A DNA stretch of 35,360 nt from CAZNNH01 sp964574335 (GCA_964574335.1 CAZNNH010000052.1:1-35360); one strand, 5' to 3'; shown: positions 24,267-33,512, counted from the first letter of the stretch. Numbers and translations: made by a program. Notes: generated by a model not told the origin, from the letters alone.

Positions 24267-25034
24267 ATGCCGCGCTACCGCGTCACGCTGGCCTACGACG
24301 GGACCGATCTCCAGGGTTGGCAGCTCCAGGCCCCGCAGCCGGGTACGCGGACCGTCCAAGGCGAGGTGGAGGCGGCGCTTCTCCGTCTCGTCGGGGGCCG
24401 GCGGGTGGTGGTGGCCGGGGCGGGCCGCACCGACGCGGGGGTCCACGCCGAGGGGCAGGTCGCCTCGTTCGACCTCCCGCGAGAGCTGGCCCCGGAACGC
24501 CTGGTACGGGCCCTCAACGGTCTGCTTCCGGGCGACGTCCGGGCCCTCGAGGCCGGCGCGGTGGCCGCCGGGTTCCACGCCCGGCGTGACGCGTGGGGCA
24601 AGCTCTACCGCTACCGGCTCGACACCGGACCGGTGCAGCTCCCCACCCGTCGTCGCACCGCCGCCCACGTCCACTGGGCGCTGGACCTGGGCGTGGTCGA
24701 AGAGGCGGCGCGGCTTCTCCTGGGGCGCCGCGACTTCGCCGCCCTGGCCTCGGCCGGCGGCTCCGCGCTGACCACGGTGCGCACGGTGCGCCGCCTCGAC
24801 GTCCGCCGAGACGACGCCGGCACGCTGGTCTTCGAGGTGGAGGCCGACGGCTTTCTCCGGAAGATGGCGCGCAGCATGGTCGGCGGCCTGGTGGCGGCGG
24901 GACGGGGCGCCGTCAGCCTCGAACAGCTTCGCTCGGCGCTCGAGGCGGGCGATCGGCGGGCCTGGCCGGCGCCCGCCGAGGCGCGAGGGTTGACGCTGGT
25001 TCGCGTCGACTACCCGCCGGGGGCCCTGGGCTAG
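24267..25034 (+). CDS. truA: tRNA pseudouridine(38-40) synthase
   Basis: Converts uridines 38-40 in tRNA anticodon arms to pseudouridine. 255 residues. The fold opens with YRVTLAYDGTDLQGWQ, the catalytic Asp56 lies in GRTDAGVHA, and LPGDVRAL, ARRDAWGKLYRYRL and FLRKMARSMVGGL are family-typical. The C-terminal end (RGLTLVRVDYP) is complete. ATG 24267 was chosen for its fit to the fold and AGGCGGGG upstream. A TTG at 24240 overlapping the pyrE stop would add nine unconserved residues. The stop codon is embedded in the TAGAAT that may serve as the uppS -10. Confidence 0.93.
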   Translation: MPRYRVTLAYDGTDLQGWQLQAPQPGTRTVQGEVEAALLRLVGGRRVVVAGAGRTDAGVHAEGQVASFDLPRELAPERLVRALNGLLPGDVRALEAGAVAAGFHARRDAWGKLYRYRLDTGPVQLPTRRRTAAHVHWALDLGVVEEAARLLLGRRDFAALASAGGSALTTVRTVRRLDVRRDDAGTLVFEVEADGFLRKMARSMVGGLVAAGRGAVSLEQLRSALEAGDRRAWPAPAEARGLTLVRVDYPPGALG

Positions 25035-25037
25035 AAT
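25032..25037 (+). promoter_or_regulatory. Possible -10 before uppS
   Basis: TAGAAT overlaps the truA stop and ends 15 bases before the uppS ATG (25053). It is the same hexamer, in the same CTAGAAT context, as before pyrE. No clear -35 is seen, and uppS could equally be read through from truA. Confidence 0.3.
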
Positions 25038-25052
25038 AGGCCGGCCCTTCCG

Positions 25053-25831
<779 letters not shown>

Positions 25832-25835
<4 letters not shown>

Positions 25836-26662
25836 CGTTCCCTCGTCACTTCTGGGGCAACCTGCTGCGCCGCGTGCTCACCGCCGTGGTGGTGCTGCCG
25901 CTGGTTCTTCTCGCTCTCTTCCTGGGCCCACCCATCGCGATCGTGGCCATCGCCGGCCTGGTCGTCCTCCTGGGGATGCGGGAGTTCTGCCTGCTGGCCG
26001 AGGCCAGGGGGCTGGTCCCGGCGCGGTTGACCGGCATCCTGCTCGGGACGGCGATCTTCGCCGAGATGGCTCGTCCGGGCTGGTCCGGGGTGCCGCTGTG
26101 GCCGGCGCTGGCGCTGGTCCTGTTCGCGACCACGCTCTGGCTCTCCCGGGATGTGCCCAAGGCGGTGACCTCGGTGGCCGTCACCCTGCTTGGCGCGACC
26201 TACCTGGGGGCGCTCGGGGGGGCGCTGGCCGGCCTGCGCTTCATCGAGCCCGCCGAGGAGGGCGCCTGGCGCCTGGCCCTGCTGCTGGGCGCGATCATGG
26301 GATCCGACATCTTCGCCTTCTTCGTCGGACACGCCCTGGGCCGCCATCGGCTGGCCCCTTCGATCTCACCCAACAAGACCATCGAGGGGGCCGTGGGGGC
26401 GCTGCTCGGCGGCGCCGCCGGCGCGGTGCTGGTCGCCTGGCTCGGGATGCCGACCCTTTCGCCGGTCACCGCCGGCCTGCTGGGCGTGGCCGCCGCCGCC
26501 ACCGGCATCCTCGGCGACCTCTTCGAGTCGGAGCTCAAGCGCTGGGCCGGGGTCAAGGACTCGGGCCGGCTGCTGCCCGGGCACGGAGGCGTGCTCGACC
26601 GCCTCGACAGCTTGCTGTTCGGCGCGCCAGTCCTGTACTATTATTTCTTCTACCTCCGTTGA
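25832..26662 (+). CDS. cdsA: Phosphatidate cytidylyltransferase
   Basis: Makes CDP-diacylglycerol from phosphatidate and CTP at the inner membrane, the branch point for phospholipids. 276 residues with about eight hydrophobic segments. The CdsA signature is complete near the C-terminus: GILGDLFESELKR, then KDSGRLLPGHGGVLDRLDS. SISPNKTIEGA is also diagnostic. The only start consistent with the family is TTG 25832, which overlaps the uppS stop. Upstream extension is shadow sequence of uppS. A hairpin with TTTT follows the stop. Confidence 0.93.
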
Positions 26663-26663
26663 G

Positions 26664-26687
26664 CGGCCCCGGCCCAGGGGCCGTTTT
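26664..26687 (+). terminator. Intrinsic terminator or attenuator between cdsA and dxr
   Basis: CGGCCCC (26664-26670) pairs with GGGGCCG (26677-26683) around a 6-base loop, followed by TTTT. It starts one base after the cdsA stop. The T-run is short, so partial read-through into dxr, that is attenuation inside the operon, is plausible. Confidence 0.5.
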
Positions 26688-26714
26688 GGCTTCCGGGAGA
26701 CCACGACCACCTCG

Positions 26715-27890
26715 ATGAAGGCCATCTCCATCCTCGGCTCCACCGGCTCGATCGGGCAGAACGTGCTGCGCGTGGTCGAGGCCTTCCCCGACCGGTTCCG
26801 GGTGGTGGGTCTGGCCGCGGGCGCCAACGTGGACGTGCTGGCTGCCCAGATCGCCCGGCACCGCCCGGAGGTGGTCTCGGTCGCCACCGAGACGGCCCGC
26901 CGGGCCCTGGAGCAGCGGGTCGACCTGACGCCGGTCCGGGTCGGGGTCGGCGAGCCGGGGATGGTCGATGTGGCCACCCACGAGGCGGCGGCGCTGGTGG
27001 TGGCCTCGGCCGTGGGAGCGGTGGGCCTGGTGCCGACCTACCGGGCGCTTCTGGCCGGCAAGGACGTGGCCCTCGCCAACAAGGAGACGCTGGTGGTGGC
27101 CGGGGAGCTGATGGTGGCCCAGGCCCAAGCCAACGGCTGTCGTCTGCTGCCCATCGACAGCGAGCACTGCGCCCTCCACCAGTGCCTCGGCGATCACCAC
27201 ACGGACCAGGTCCGCCGGCTGGTGCTGACCGGCTCGGGCGGCCCTTTCCGTCAGCGCCCGCGGGAGAGCTTCGCCGGGATCACCAAGGCGGAGGCGCTGG
27301 CCCACCCGACCTGGTCCATGGGCCCGAAGATCACCATCGACTCGGCCACGCTGATGAACAAGGGGCTCGAGGTGATCGAGGCCCGCTGGCTGTTCGGGGT
27401 GCCCGCCGACCGGATCGAGGTGCTGATCCACCCCCAGTCGGTGGTCCACTCGATGGTCGAGTTCGTGGACGGGACGCTCCTGGCCCAGCTCGGGGTGACC
27501 GACATGCGGCTCCCGATCCAGTACGCCCTCTCCTTTCCGGAGAGATGGCCGGCCGCCATCCCCGGCCTGGACCTGGGCCGACCGATGCACCTCGACTTCG
27601 AGCTGCCCGACCGCACCCGCTTCCCGAGCCTCGACCTCGCATACCGGGCCCTTCAGGCCGGCGGGACGCTCCCCGCGGTGCTCAACGCCGCCAACGAAGA
27701 GGCGGTGGCGGCCTTCCTGGCGGAGCGGGTGCCCTTCACCGCCATCACCGCGGCGGTCGCCGAGGTGATGGACGACCACCGGCCTGGCCCGCTCCAGGAC
27801 ATCGACGACGCCCTGGAGGCCGACGCCTGGGCCCGGGAGCGGGCCCACCAGGCGCTGGCCCCGCGCGCGGTCCAGGGCGCCCTGTTTTGA
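26715..27890 (+). CDS. dxr: 1-deoxy-D-xylulose 5-phosphate reductoisomerase
   Basis: Second step of the MEP isoprenoid pathway (DXP to MEP with NADPH); target of fosmidomycin. 391 residues. The NADPH motif ILGSTGSIGQN is at 6-16, ALANKETLVVAGE and LLPIDSEHCALHQCL carry metal and substrate ligands, GSGGPFR and the flexible HPTWSMGPKITIDSA loop follow, and LMNKGLEVIEA closes the catalytic domain. ATG 26715 directly begins the Rossmann fold. It feeds the substrate chain that ends at uppS, two genes upstream. Confidence 0.96.
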   Translation: MKAISILGSTGSIGQNVLRVVEAFPDRFRVVGLAAGANVDVLAAQIARHRPEVVSVATETARRALEQRVDLTPVRVGVGEPGMVDVATHEAAALVVASAVGAVGLVPTYRALLAGKDVALANKETLVVAGELMVAQAQANGCRLLPIDSEHCALHQCLGDHHTDQVRRLVLTGSGGPFRQRPRESFAGITKAEALAHPTWSMGPKITIDSATLMNKGLEVIEARWLFGVPADRIEVLIHPQSVVHSMVEFVDGTLLAQLGVTDMRLPIQYALSFPERWPAAIPGLDLGRPMHLDFELPDRTRFPSLDLAYRALQAGGTLPAVLNAANEEAVAAFLAERVPFTAITAAVAEVMDDHRPGPLQDIDDALEADAWARERAHQALAPRAVQGALF

Positions 27891-27902
27891 GACGAGGATG
27901 AG

Positions 27903-29222
27903 ATGGAGTTTCTGAGCGACACCGGCGCCTTCATCGTGGTCCTCGGGGTGATGATCTTCTTCCACGAGTTCGGCCACTTCGCCGCCGCCAAGCTCTTCGG
28001 CATGCGCGTGTTCGTCTTCTCCTTCGGCTTCGGCCGGCGCCTTGTCGGGTTCAAGTGGGGGGACACCGACTGCCGCGTGTCGCTGGTGCCGCTCGGCGGG
28101 TACGTCAAGCTCGAGGGGGAGCCGGACGACGCCCTGAGCGAAGACGTGCCCCAGAGCCACGACGAGCGCGACTTCACCGCCCGGCCCCGCTGGCAGCGTT
28201 TCATCGTCTATCTGGCTGGCCCCTTCATGAACGGCGTGCTCGCGGTCGCGCTGATGGCCGGGCTCTATGTGTACGGCATCGGCGTCCCGGCCTCCCTCTA
28301 CGACCGCCCCATCATCGGCGTCGTCGACGACGGCTCGCCGGCCGCCGCCGCCGGCCTGCAGCCGGGCGACGAGATCGTGGCCATCGACGGCCGGCCCCAG
28401 GCCTCCTGGGAGGAGGCCGGGTTCAGCCTGCTGGTGCGGCCGGACACCACCCTGCACCTCACCATCCGTCGCGGGGGCGACCTTCGCGACCTGGAGCTTC
28501 GCTCGAGCTCGACCAAGGAGATGGTGGGCACCATCGGCGTCTATCCGCTGGTGCGGATCGGCGCGGTGATCGAGAAGAGCCCCGCCGAGGCGGCCGGCCT
28601 GCGCCCCGACGACGCCATCGTCCGGATCGGGGACCAGCCGATCCGGTCCTTCGCCGACATCATCCCGATCGTGGCGGAGTCGAAGGGGCAACCCCTCGAG
28701 CTCCACGTCTTCCGGGACGGGGAGCTGCTGACGGTGGCGGTCACCCCTCGCGACGAGGGCTCCGGCTTGAAGATCGGCGTGGCCCAGAAGACGATCGTCA
28801 AGCAGCTCGGGCCGATCGCCGCCCTTCGGGAGGGGCTCACCTGGGCGGTGGGCCAGACGCGCCAGACCGGCGACATCCTCTGGCGGCTGGTGACCGGGCG
28901 GATCTCATTCAAGACGATGAAGGGGCCGCTCGGCATCGCCCAGGTGTCGGGGGAGGCAGCCCGGATCGGGATCGCGCCGCTGCTCTTGCTGATGGCCGTG
29001 ATCAGCCTTCAGCTCGGGATCCTGAACCTGCTGCCGCTGCCCCCCCTCGACGGCGGCCATCTCGCCATCCTGGCCGGCGAAGGCGTGGTGCGGCGCGACT
29101 TCAGCATGGCCGTCAAGGTCTGGATCATGAACACCGGGTTCGTCCTGCTGCTGCTCCTGATCGGCCTAGTGGTCTACTCCGACCTGAGCCAGACTAGCCT
29201 CTTCGGCCGGTTCCTGCCGTAA
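27903..29222 (+). CDS. rseP: Site-2 protease RseP (RIP zinc metalloprotease)
   Basis: Cleaves membrane-embedded anti-sigma factors and signal-peptide remnants. 439 residues. The zinc site HEFGH is at residues 21-25 in the first membrane helix, with LVPLGGYVKLEGE just after it. Two PDZ domains fill the periplasmic part (about 125-195 and 210-280), each marked by an 'A.aaGL..GD.iv.i.g' line. The last zinc ligand lies in NLLPLPPLDGGHL. Membrane segments follow to the end. It closes the uppS-cdsA-dxr-rseP run, 12 bases after dxr. No sigma-E/RseA pair is in the window, so the substrate is unknown. Confidence 0.94.
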   Translation: MEFLSDTGAFIVVLGVMIFFHEFGHFAAAKLFGMRVFVFSFGFGRRLVGFKWGDTDCRVSLVPLGGYVKLEGEPDDALSEDVPQSHDERDFTARPRWQRFIVYLAGPFMNGVLAVALMAGLYVYGIGVPASLYDRPIIGVVDDGSPAAAAGLQPGDEIVAIDGRPQASWEEAGFSLLVRPDTTLHLTIRRGGDLRDLELRSSSTKEMVGTIGVYPLVRIGAVIEKSPAEAAGLRPDDAIVRIGDQPIRSFADIIPIVAESKGQPLELHVFRDGELLTVAVTPRDEGSGLKIGVAQKTIVKQLGPIAALREGLTWAVGQTRQTGDILWRLVTGRISFKTMKGPLGIAQVSGEAARIGIAPLLLLMAVISLQLGILNLLPLPPLDGGHLAILAGEGVVRRDFSMAVKVWIMNTGFVLLLLLIGLVVYSDLSQTSLFGRFLP

Positions 29223-29275
29223 GGGCATACCCCGACGTCGGCGGAGGCGACACCGGGCGGCGTCGTCCGCCGGGC

Positions 29276-29680
29276 CTACTTCCTGGGCCCGGCCCACACC
29301 GGCCGGAAGCTGGGGTCCATCTGGAAGGCCTTGACGAACAGCGCCTTGGCCTCCTGCTTCTGTGGGGTCAGGCGGTGGCTCGGCTCGGCCCGCTTGTAGA
29401 GCGTGTATCCGAGGTAGTACGCGGCGGCCGCGCTGCTCGGGTCGGCAGAGACCGCCTCGCGGAACGCTTCCTCCGCGGCGGCGTAGCGCCGCCGCCTGAA
29501 GGCGGCCAGGCCACGCTCGATGGCATCGTCGGCCGAGCCCATCGCCGGAGCGGCGGCCTCCGCCGGGGCTGGCTCCGGCATCATCGCCTCGGTGGCCGGC
29601 TCCTCCGGCTTGAAGCCTTCGGGTGTCTCCTGCATCGCCAGGCCCAGAGCTGCGGCCAGGACCAACACGGGTACCGTCAT
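29276..29680 (-). CDS. Small secreted TPR-like protein
   Basis: 134 residues from ATG 29680, which has GGAGGAG just upstream. The N-terminus (MTVPVLVLAAALGLA) is a hydrophobic export signal without an obvious lipobox. Residues 22-50 are Pro/Glu/Ala-rich. Then a TPR-like unit appears: IERGLAAFRRRRYAAAEEAF, REAVSADPSSAAAAYYLGYT, and a partial second one (AKALFVKAFQMDPSFRPVW). TPRs bind partner proteins. It lies 16 bases after the Asp-box propeller gene, so the two are likely one unit and may act together outside the cytoplasm. No named family recognised. Confidence 0.75.
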   Translation of the reverse strand: MTVPVLVLAAALGLAMQETPEGFKPEEPATEAMMPEPAPAEAAAPAMGSADDAIERGLAAFRRRRYAAAEEAFREAVSADPSSAAAAYYLGYTLYKRAEPSHRLTPQKQEAKALFVKAFQMDPSFRPVWAGPRK

Positions 29681-29696
29681 CGCTTCTCCTCCTCCT

Positions 29697-31658
29697 TCAT
29701 CGGTCTCGGTTCCCGGCCGGCGCGACGGCGCCCGAGGCGCCGGCCGCCGTCGAGGGGGCCGGGAGCAGCACGTGCAGGCCATCCACGGCCGCCGCCGCCA
29801 CCACCCGGTCGGTGCTGAGCGGGTCGAGTCCGACCGCGAGCACCCGCTTCGAGGCGAGCTCGCCCTTCCCGATCCGTTCGAAGCTCTCGCCGGCATCGTC
29901 GGAGCGGAAGATCCCGCCCGGGCTCCCGTCGGCCACGTAGACGGTCCGCCCGTCGGGAGCGCAGGCGAGCCCGGTGATCGCTCTCCCCGAAAGACCCCTC
30001 ACCGATCGGGTCCAGCCGCGCCCTCCGTCCTCCGATCGGATCAGCCCTCTGAGGGTGGCGGCCAGCAGCCGCTGGCCGCTGCCGGGAACGAAGGACAGCG
30101 CGTCGATCGGGGCGCCCGCCGGCGCCGCCTGAAGCTCCACGAAGCTGTGGCCGCCGTCGTGGCTTTCGAACAGTGCCAGCGCGGTGGCCGCCACCACCTT
30201 CCCGGGCGGCCCGGGGAAGGTCGCCACGGCGGAGACCGACGCGGCGTGGCCCAGCGTGTGCCGGTGCCAAGTGGCGCCGCGATCGTCCGTGAGCAGCAGC
30301 CCCTCGCTGGTGGCGGCCAGCCAGACGTCGTCGTGGAGGGTGGCGATCGACGCGACCCGCGGATGCCGCTCGCGTCCCTCGGCGACGGTGTCGATGCGGT
30401 ACCAGCCCTCGTCGCCGTGGGCGTGGCGGGTGTAGATCCCATCGTCGGTGCCGGCCAGTACCGCCGAGCCGGCGGTGGCCAGGCACAGCACGGTGCGCTC
30501 CTCGAGGCCGGGACCGGCGGACGTCCAGGGCCCCTCCAGGCCCGGCGCCGTCAGGACCCCGCCGTGGTGGCGGTCGCCATGGACCACGGCGAAGACCCGG
30601 CCGGTCCCGCCCTGAAAGGCGAGGTGGACCACCAGGTGGGCGGAGAAGCCCGCGTTGGACGATACGAACCGCCGGCCGCGATCCGGGCTGCGCAGCACGC
30701 CGGCGCCGTCGCACCCGACCAGCACCACGCCGCCGGGAAGGGCCACGATGGCGTTCACGATCAGCTGCCGGTCGGTGGCCCGACGCCAACTGGAGGTCCC
30801 GTCCTCGCTGACCCACAGGCCTTCGGTGGTGCCCGCGAAGTAGGTGTCGGGAAGGTCGGGGCTCTGGGCAAAGGCCCGGGTCCGCCGGGCGCTCCAGGGG
30901 ATCCCGGGCCGGCGCGCCCACGAGCGCCCGCCATCCAGCGAGCGGTAGATGCCGGTGCAGGCGGTGGCGAACATGCGGCCCGGCCTGGCGGCGTCGAGGG
31001 TCAGGGTCATGACGTCCGAGTCTTCGATGAAGCCGCTCGAGACCCGATGCCAGGTCTGGCCGCCGTCGGTCGTCCTCCAGGGGAGGTGCCAGGTGCCGGC
31101 GTAGATGACCCTCGGGTCTTCCGGGGCGATGGCCACGGATCCGACGTTCCGAAGCCCTGGGTGCCCCTCGGGGCTGATGCGGCTCCAGCTCGCCCCGCCG
31201 TCCCGGCTGCGGAAGACGCCGGTCCGGGTGCCCACCACCATCGTGTCCGGGTCCGAAGCGGCGAGGGCCAGCCCGCGGACCGCCTGACCCGCGATGCCGG
31301 GGAAGAGCGTGAACGTCCGACCGCCGTCGTGGCTGCGGGCCACGCCGCCGCCGCTGCCGTCCACCTCCCAGAAGCCCACGATGACGTCGCCGTCCGGGGC
31401 CACGACGATGTCGTCCAGGCTCCGGCCGGCAAGCGGGAAGCCGGGCGAGAGGCGCCGCCAGCTCCGACCGGCGTCGTCGGAGCGGTAGAGGGCACCCTCG
31501 CTGGTGCCGAGGTACACCACGCCGGGATGGCCCGGATCGGCGCACAGCGCCCGCACGTCCCCCCCGGGAGGCCCCACCGGCCGCCAGTCGAGGGCGCTCG
31601 CCGGGCTGGCCGCGGCCAGCAGGAGGCAGCCGCCGACGACACCGAGACCCTGCCGCAT
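29697..31658 (-). CDS. Secreted Asp-box (BNR/sortilin-like) beta-propeller protein
   Basis: 653 residues with a cleavable signal peptide (about 1-22, ending ASPASA). The mature part holds eleven Asp-box motifs of the form RSDDAGRSW, RSHDGGRTF, RSRDGGASW, RTTDGGQTW, RSLDGGRSW, VSEDGTSSW, RSPDRGRRF, LTDDRGATW, ESHDGGHSF, RSEDGGRGW and RSDDAGESF. That number suggests a ten-bladed sortilin/Vps10-like propeller or two stacked propellers of the kind in YCF48/BNR proteins. The sialidase catalytic Arg triad and FRIP motif are not apparent, so sialidase activity is unlikely. The role is probably extracellular binding or assembly. A TAGACT -10 lies 6 bases before the ATG. Confidence 0.85.
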   Translation of the reverse strand: MRQGLGVVGGCLLLAAASPASALDWRPVGPPGGDVRALCADPGHPGVVYLGTSEGALYRSDDAGRSWRRLSPGFPLAGRSLDDIVVAPDGDVIVGFWEVDGSGGGVARSHDGGRTFTLFPGIAGQAVRGLALAASDPDTMVVGTRTGVFRSRDGGASWSRISPEGHPGLRNVGSVAIAPEDPRVIYAGTWHLPWRTTDGGQTWHRVSSGFIEDSDVMTLTLDAARPGRMFATACTGIYRSLDGGRSWARRPGIPWSARRTRAFAQSPDLPDTYFAGTTEGLWVSEDGTSSWRRATDRQLIVNAIVALPGGVVLVGCDGAGVLRSPDRGRRFVSSNAGFSAHLVVHLAFQGGTGRVFAVVHGDRHHGGVLTAPGLEGPWTSAGPGLEERTVLCLATAGSAVLAGTDDGIYTRHAHGDEGWYRIDTVAEGRERHPRVASIATLHDDVWLAATSEGLLLTDDRGATWHRHTLGHAASVSAVATFPGPPGKVVAATALALFESHDGGHSFVELQAAPAGAPIDALSFVPGSGQRLLAATLRGLIRSEDGGRGWTRSVRGLSGRAITGLACAPDGRTVYVADGSPGGIFRSDDAGESFERIGKGELASKRVLAVGLDPLSTDRVVAAAAVDGLHVLLPAPSTAAGASGAVAPAGNRDR

Positions 31659-31664
31659 GGCCGC

Positions 31665-31670
31665 AGTCTA
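31665..31670 (-). promoter_or_regulatory. -10-like hexamer abutting the Asp-box gene
   Basis: TAGACT on the minus strand, ending 6 bases before ATG 31658, in the context CTGCTAGACT. The same ten bases occur before the OmpA-type gene. No -35 match is clear, and no Shine-Dalgarno sequence is present. Confidence 0.3.
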
Positions 31671-31710
31671 GCAGAAGGCTGGAGGCGCCGATGGGATCGG
31701 GGTCACAGGC

Positions 31711-31743
31711 AAAAAAAGGGGCGCGGCCCGAAGGCCGCGCCCC
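31711..31743 (-). terminator. Strong intrinsic terminator of the barrel-PKD-OmpA gene
   Basis: Read on the minus strand: GGGGCGCGGCC, TTCG tetraloop, GGCCGCGCCCC, then seven T. The 11-bp stem is perfect (31718-31728 with 31733-31743). It lies 28 bases after the gene's stop and isolates it from the Asp-box gene downstream. Confidence 0.9.
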
Positions 31744-31770
31744 GTCAGACGAGCTCTCGTCGAGCCGGGG

Positions 31771-33444
31771 CTAGTCTTCTTCCGGCGCCATGGCGCCTTC
31801 CGGAAGGAAGATCAGCTCGACCCGCCGGTTCTTGGCCCGGGCCGGCGCCGAGGTGCCGGTGTCGATGGGCTTGGTGGCCGCGGCGCTCCGGGTCGAGATC
31901 CGCGACTCCTCGATCCCGCGCTCCTTGACCAGGTAGTCCTTGATCGCCTCGGCACGCTTGCGCGCGATCACCTCGGGGTAGCGCTCCTGGGCGGCGGCGT
32001 GGCCCACGACCACCAGCCGTCCGCTCGGGTCCTGGCGCAGCCGGGACGCGATGTCGTCCAGGCAGGCCTTGTCCACGTTGTTGAGGCGAGAGAGGTTCCT
32101 CGGGAAGCCCCCCGACGTGCAGGTGATCGGCTCCGCCGGCGGCGGCGGCTCGATCTTGATCGTGCAGTTGGACTCGGCGGTGCCGCCGCGACCGTCGGAA
32201 ACCGTAACCGTGACCGTCACGGTGGCGGGGGCGGTCACCCCCTGGCTGTCGAAGGTGGCCGAGGCATCGCTGCCCGACACGCTGCCGGCGCTGGCGGTCC
32301 AGGCGTAGGTCAGGGGATCGCCGTCCGGGTCGGAGGCGCTGGCCGTGCAGGTGACCTGCTCGCCGGCCAGGATCGAGGAGCGCTCGACCGAGCACTGCAC
32401 GGTGGGCGCCCGGTTGGTTGGCGGCGGCGGCGGCGGCGGCGGGACGTAGACCTCGCAGCAGGGCGTGCCAGGGTGGTAGCCGATGCTGGCGTGCCAGCCG
32501 GTGTAGCTCTTGGCGCTCGAGCCCAGGCCCCGGTCGTCGAAGGCCAGGTTCCAGGAGATGGCGGGGCGGATGAAGAAGCCCTTGCCGATGAAGACCGCCG
32601 GCCCGACCACCAGGTCCACCGGGCTGGTGGCGTCCTCGAAATCGCCGCCGCTGTACACCTTGCCGGTCACCTCGGCCTGGAGCTGGAAGCGCTGGCAGGC
32701 CGGCAGGTTCAGGCCCACGCCCCACTTGAAGGCGTTGCCGATGTTCACCTCGTCGGGGTCGGCGTTGAACAGGTAGCCGACGGAGGCGTGGAGGTCGGCC
32801 TTCCGGTTGAGGTGCTTGGAGAGGATCAGGTCGGCGTCGCCCGCAGCCTTGCCGGTGCCCAGCCCCTTGGCCTCGTCCGCCGTGGGCAGCTTGACCCGGC
32901 CGCGCACCGCCAGCCCCACGCCGTCACCGAGGTAGTCGTCCAGGATCTTGAACTTCGCCCCCAGCCAGACGTCGCCGAACCCGGTCTGCCAGTCGGGCGA
33001 GGTGGCCGCGGTGCCCGCGAAGGGATACTCGTCGACGAAGCCCGCCTGGAAGCCGGCGTCGACGTCGACGCGGTTCTGGATGCCGATCTGTCCGAACACC
33101 TCGAGCCGGGAGGTCGCGCCGAAGCCGACGTTGAGCCCGTGGATCGAGACGTCGATGTCCTTGGGGTCGCGATCCATGTTGTCGCGGAACAGGCTAACGG
33201 AGACCTTGCCCTTGGGCAGGGTGTAGGCAGACGACAGGTGGAAGAGTCCCGTGTCTCCGGCATAGGAAGGCGCCGCCGGGCGCACGCTCCACTCCTTGCC
33301 CTCGACGTCCATCGTCCACGTCTTCACGTCGCCAGGCTGGACCGTGCACTTCTCCTCGCCGCTCTCGTCGGTCTCCTGCGCGCCCAGCGTGCCAGGCAGG
33401 GCCAGGAGCCCTCCGATCGCGAGGACCGTCACGACTCGTCTCAT
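31771..33444 (-). CDS. Outer-membrane beta-barrel protein with PKD and OmpA-like C-terminal domains
   Basis: 557 residues with a signal peptide (about 1-22, ending TLGA). Residues about 60-335 are alternating amphipathic strands ending in aromatic residues, fitting an outer-membrane barrel of porin/OmpA type. A linker of eight Pro follows, then a PKD/Ig-like module (about 348-432; NRAPTVQCSV, ASDPDGDPLTYAW, VSDGRGGTAESN). The end is an OmpA-family domain (about 440-550; NVDKACLDDIASRL, VVVGHAA, RKRAEAIKDYL, AKNRRVELIF). In usual OmpA domains GHTD and NxxLSxxRA contact diaminopimelate; here GHAA and an altered loop stand there, while NRRVE is kept. Ribosome site GGAGG. It likely tethers the outer membrane to the wall or acts as a porin. 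Confidence 0.85.
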   Translation of the reverse strand: MRRVVTVLAIGGLLALPGTLGAQETDESGEEKCTVQPGDVKTWTMDVEGKEWSVRPAAPSYAGDTGLFHLSSAYTLPKGKVSVSLFRDNMDRDPKDIDVSIHGLNVGFGATSRLEVFGQIGIQNRVDVDAGFQAGFVDEYPFAGTAATSPDWQTGFGDVWLGAKFKILDDYLGDGVGLAVRGRVKLPTADEAKGLGTGKAAGDADLILSKHLNRKADLHASVGYLFNADPDEVNIGNAFKWGVGLNLPACQRFQLQAEVTGKVYSGGDFEDATSPVDLVVGPAVFIGKGFFIRPAISWNLAFDDRGLGSSAKSYTGWHASIGYHPGTPCCEVYVPPPPPPPPTNRAPTVQCSVERSSILAGEQVTCTASASDPDGDPLTYAWTASAGSVSGSDASATFDSQGVTAPATVTVTVTVSDGRGGTAESNCTIKIEPPPPAEPITCTSGGFPRNLSRLNNVDKACLDDIASRLRQDPSGRLVVVGHAAAQERYPEVIARKRAEAIKDYLVKERGIEESRISTRSAAATKPIDTGTSAPARAKNRRVELIFLPEGAMAPEED

Positions 33445-33486
33445 TGCTGCCTCCTTCGAGCAAGGCGAAATAGGTATTTAAGTGGA

Positions 33487-33492
33487 AGTCTA
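33487..33492 (-). promoter_or_regulatory. Possible -10 of the OmpA-type gene
   Basis: TAGACT on the minus strand in a CTGCTAGACT context, in an unusually AT-rich stretch (33460-33500) between the BON gene and ATG 33444. The leader would be about 35 bases. A TAAATA nearer the gene is another option. No convincing -35. Confidence 0.35.
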
Positions 33493-33512
33493 GCAGCTTT
33501 CTCCGGTTTCGA

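Noticed and set aside
29223..29275. A hairpin between rseP and the TPR gene as a two-way terminator
   Set aside because: Only a 5-bp GGCGG/CCGCC stem forms and no T-run follows on either strand.
31659..31710. An additional small gene between the Asp-box and OmpA-type genes
   Set aside because: No start with a ribosome site and no frame of useful length; the space is explained by the promoter-like hexamer and the terminator.
32424..32444. A CRISPR-like or tandem DNA repeat
   Set aside because: It is a simple codon repeat for proline inside a coding frame; no spaced repeats or cas genes occur in the window.
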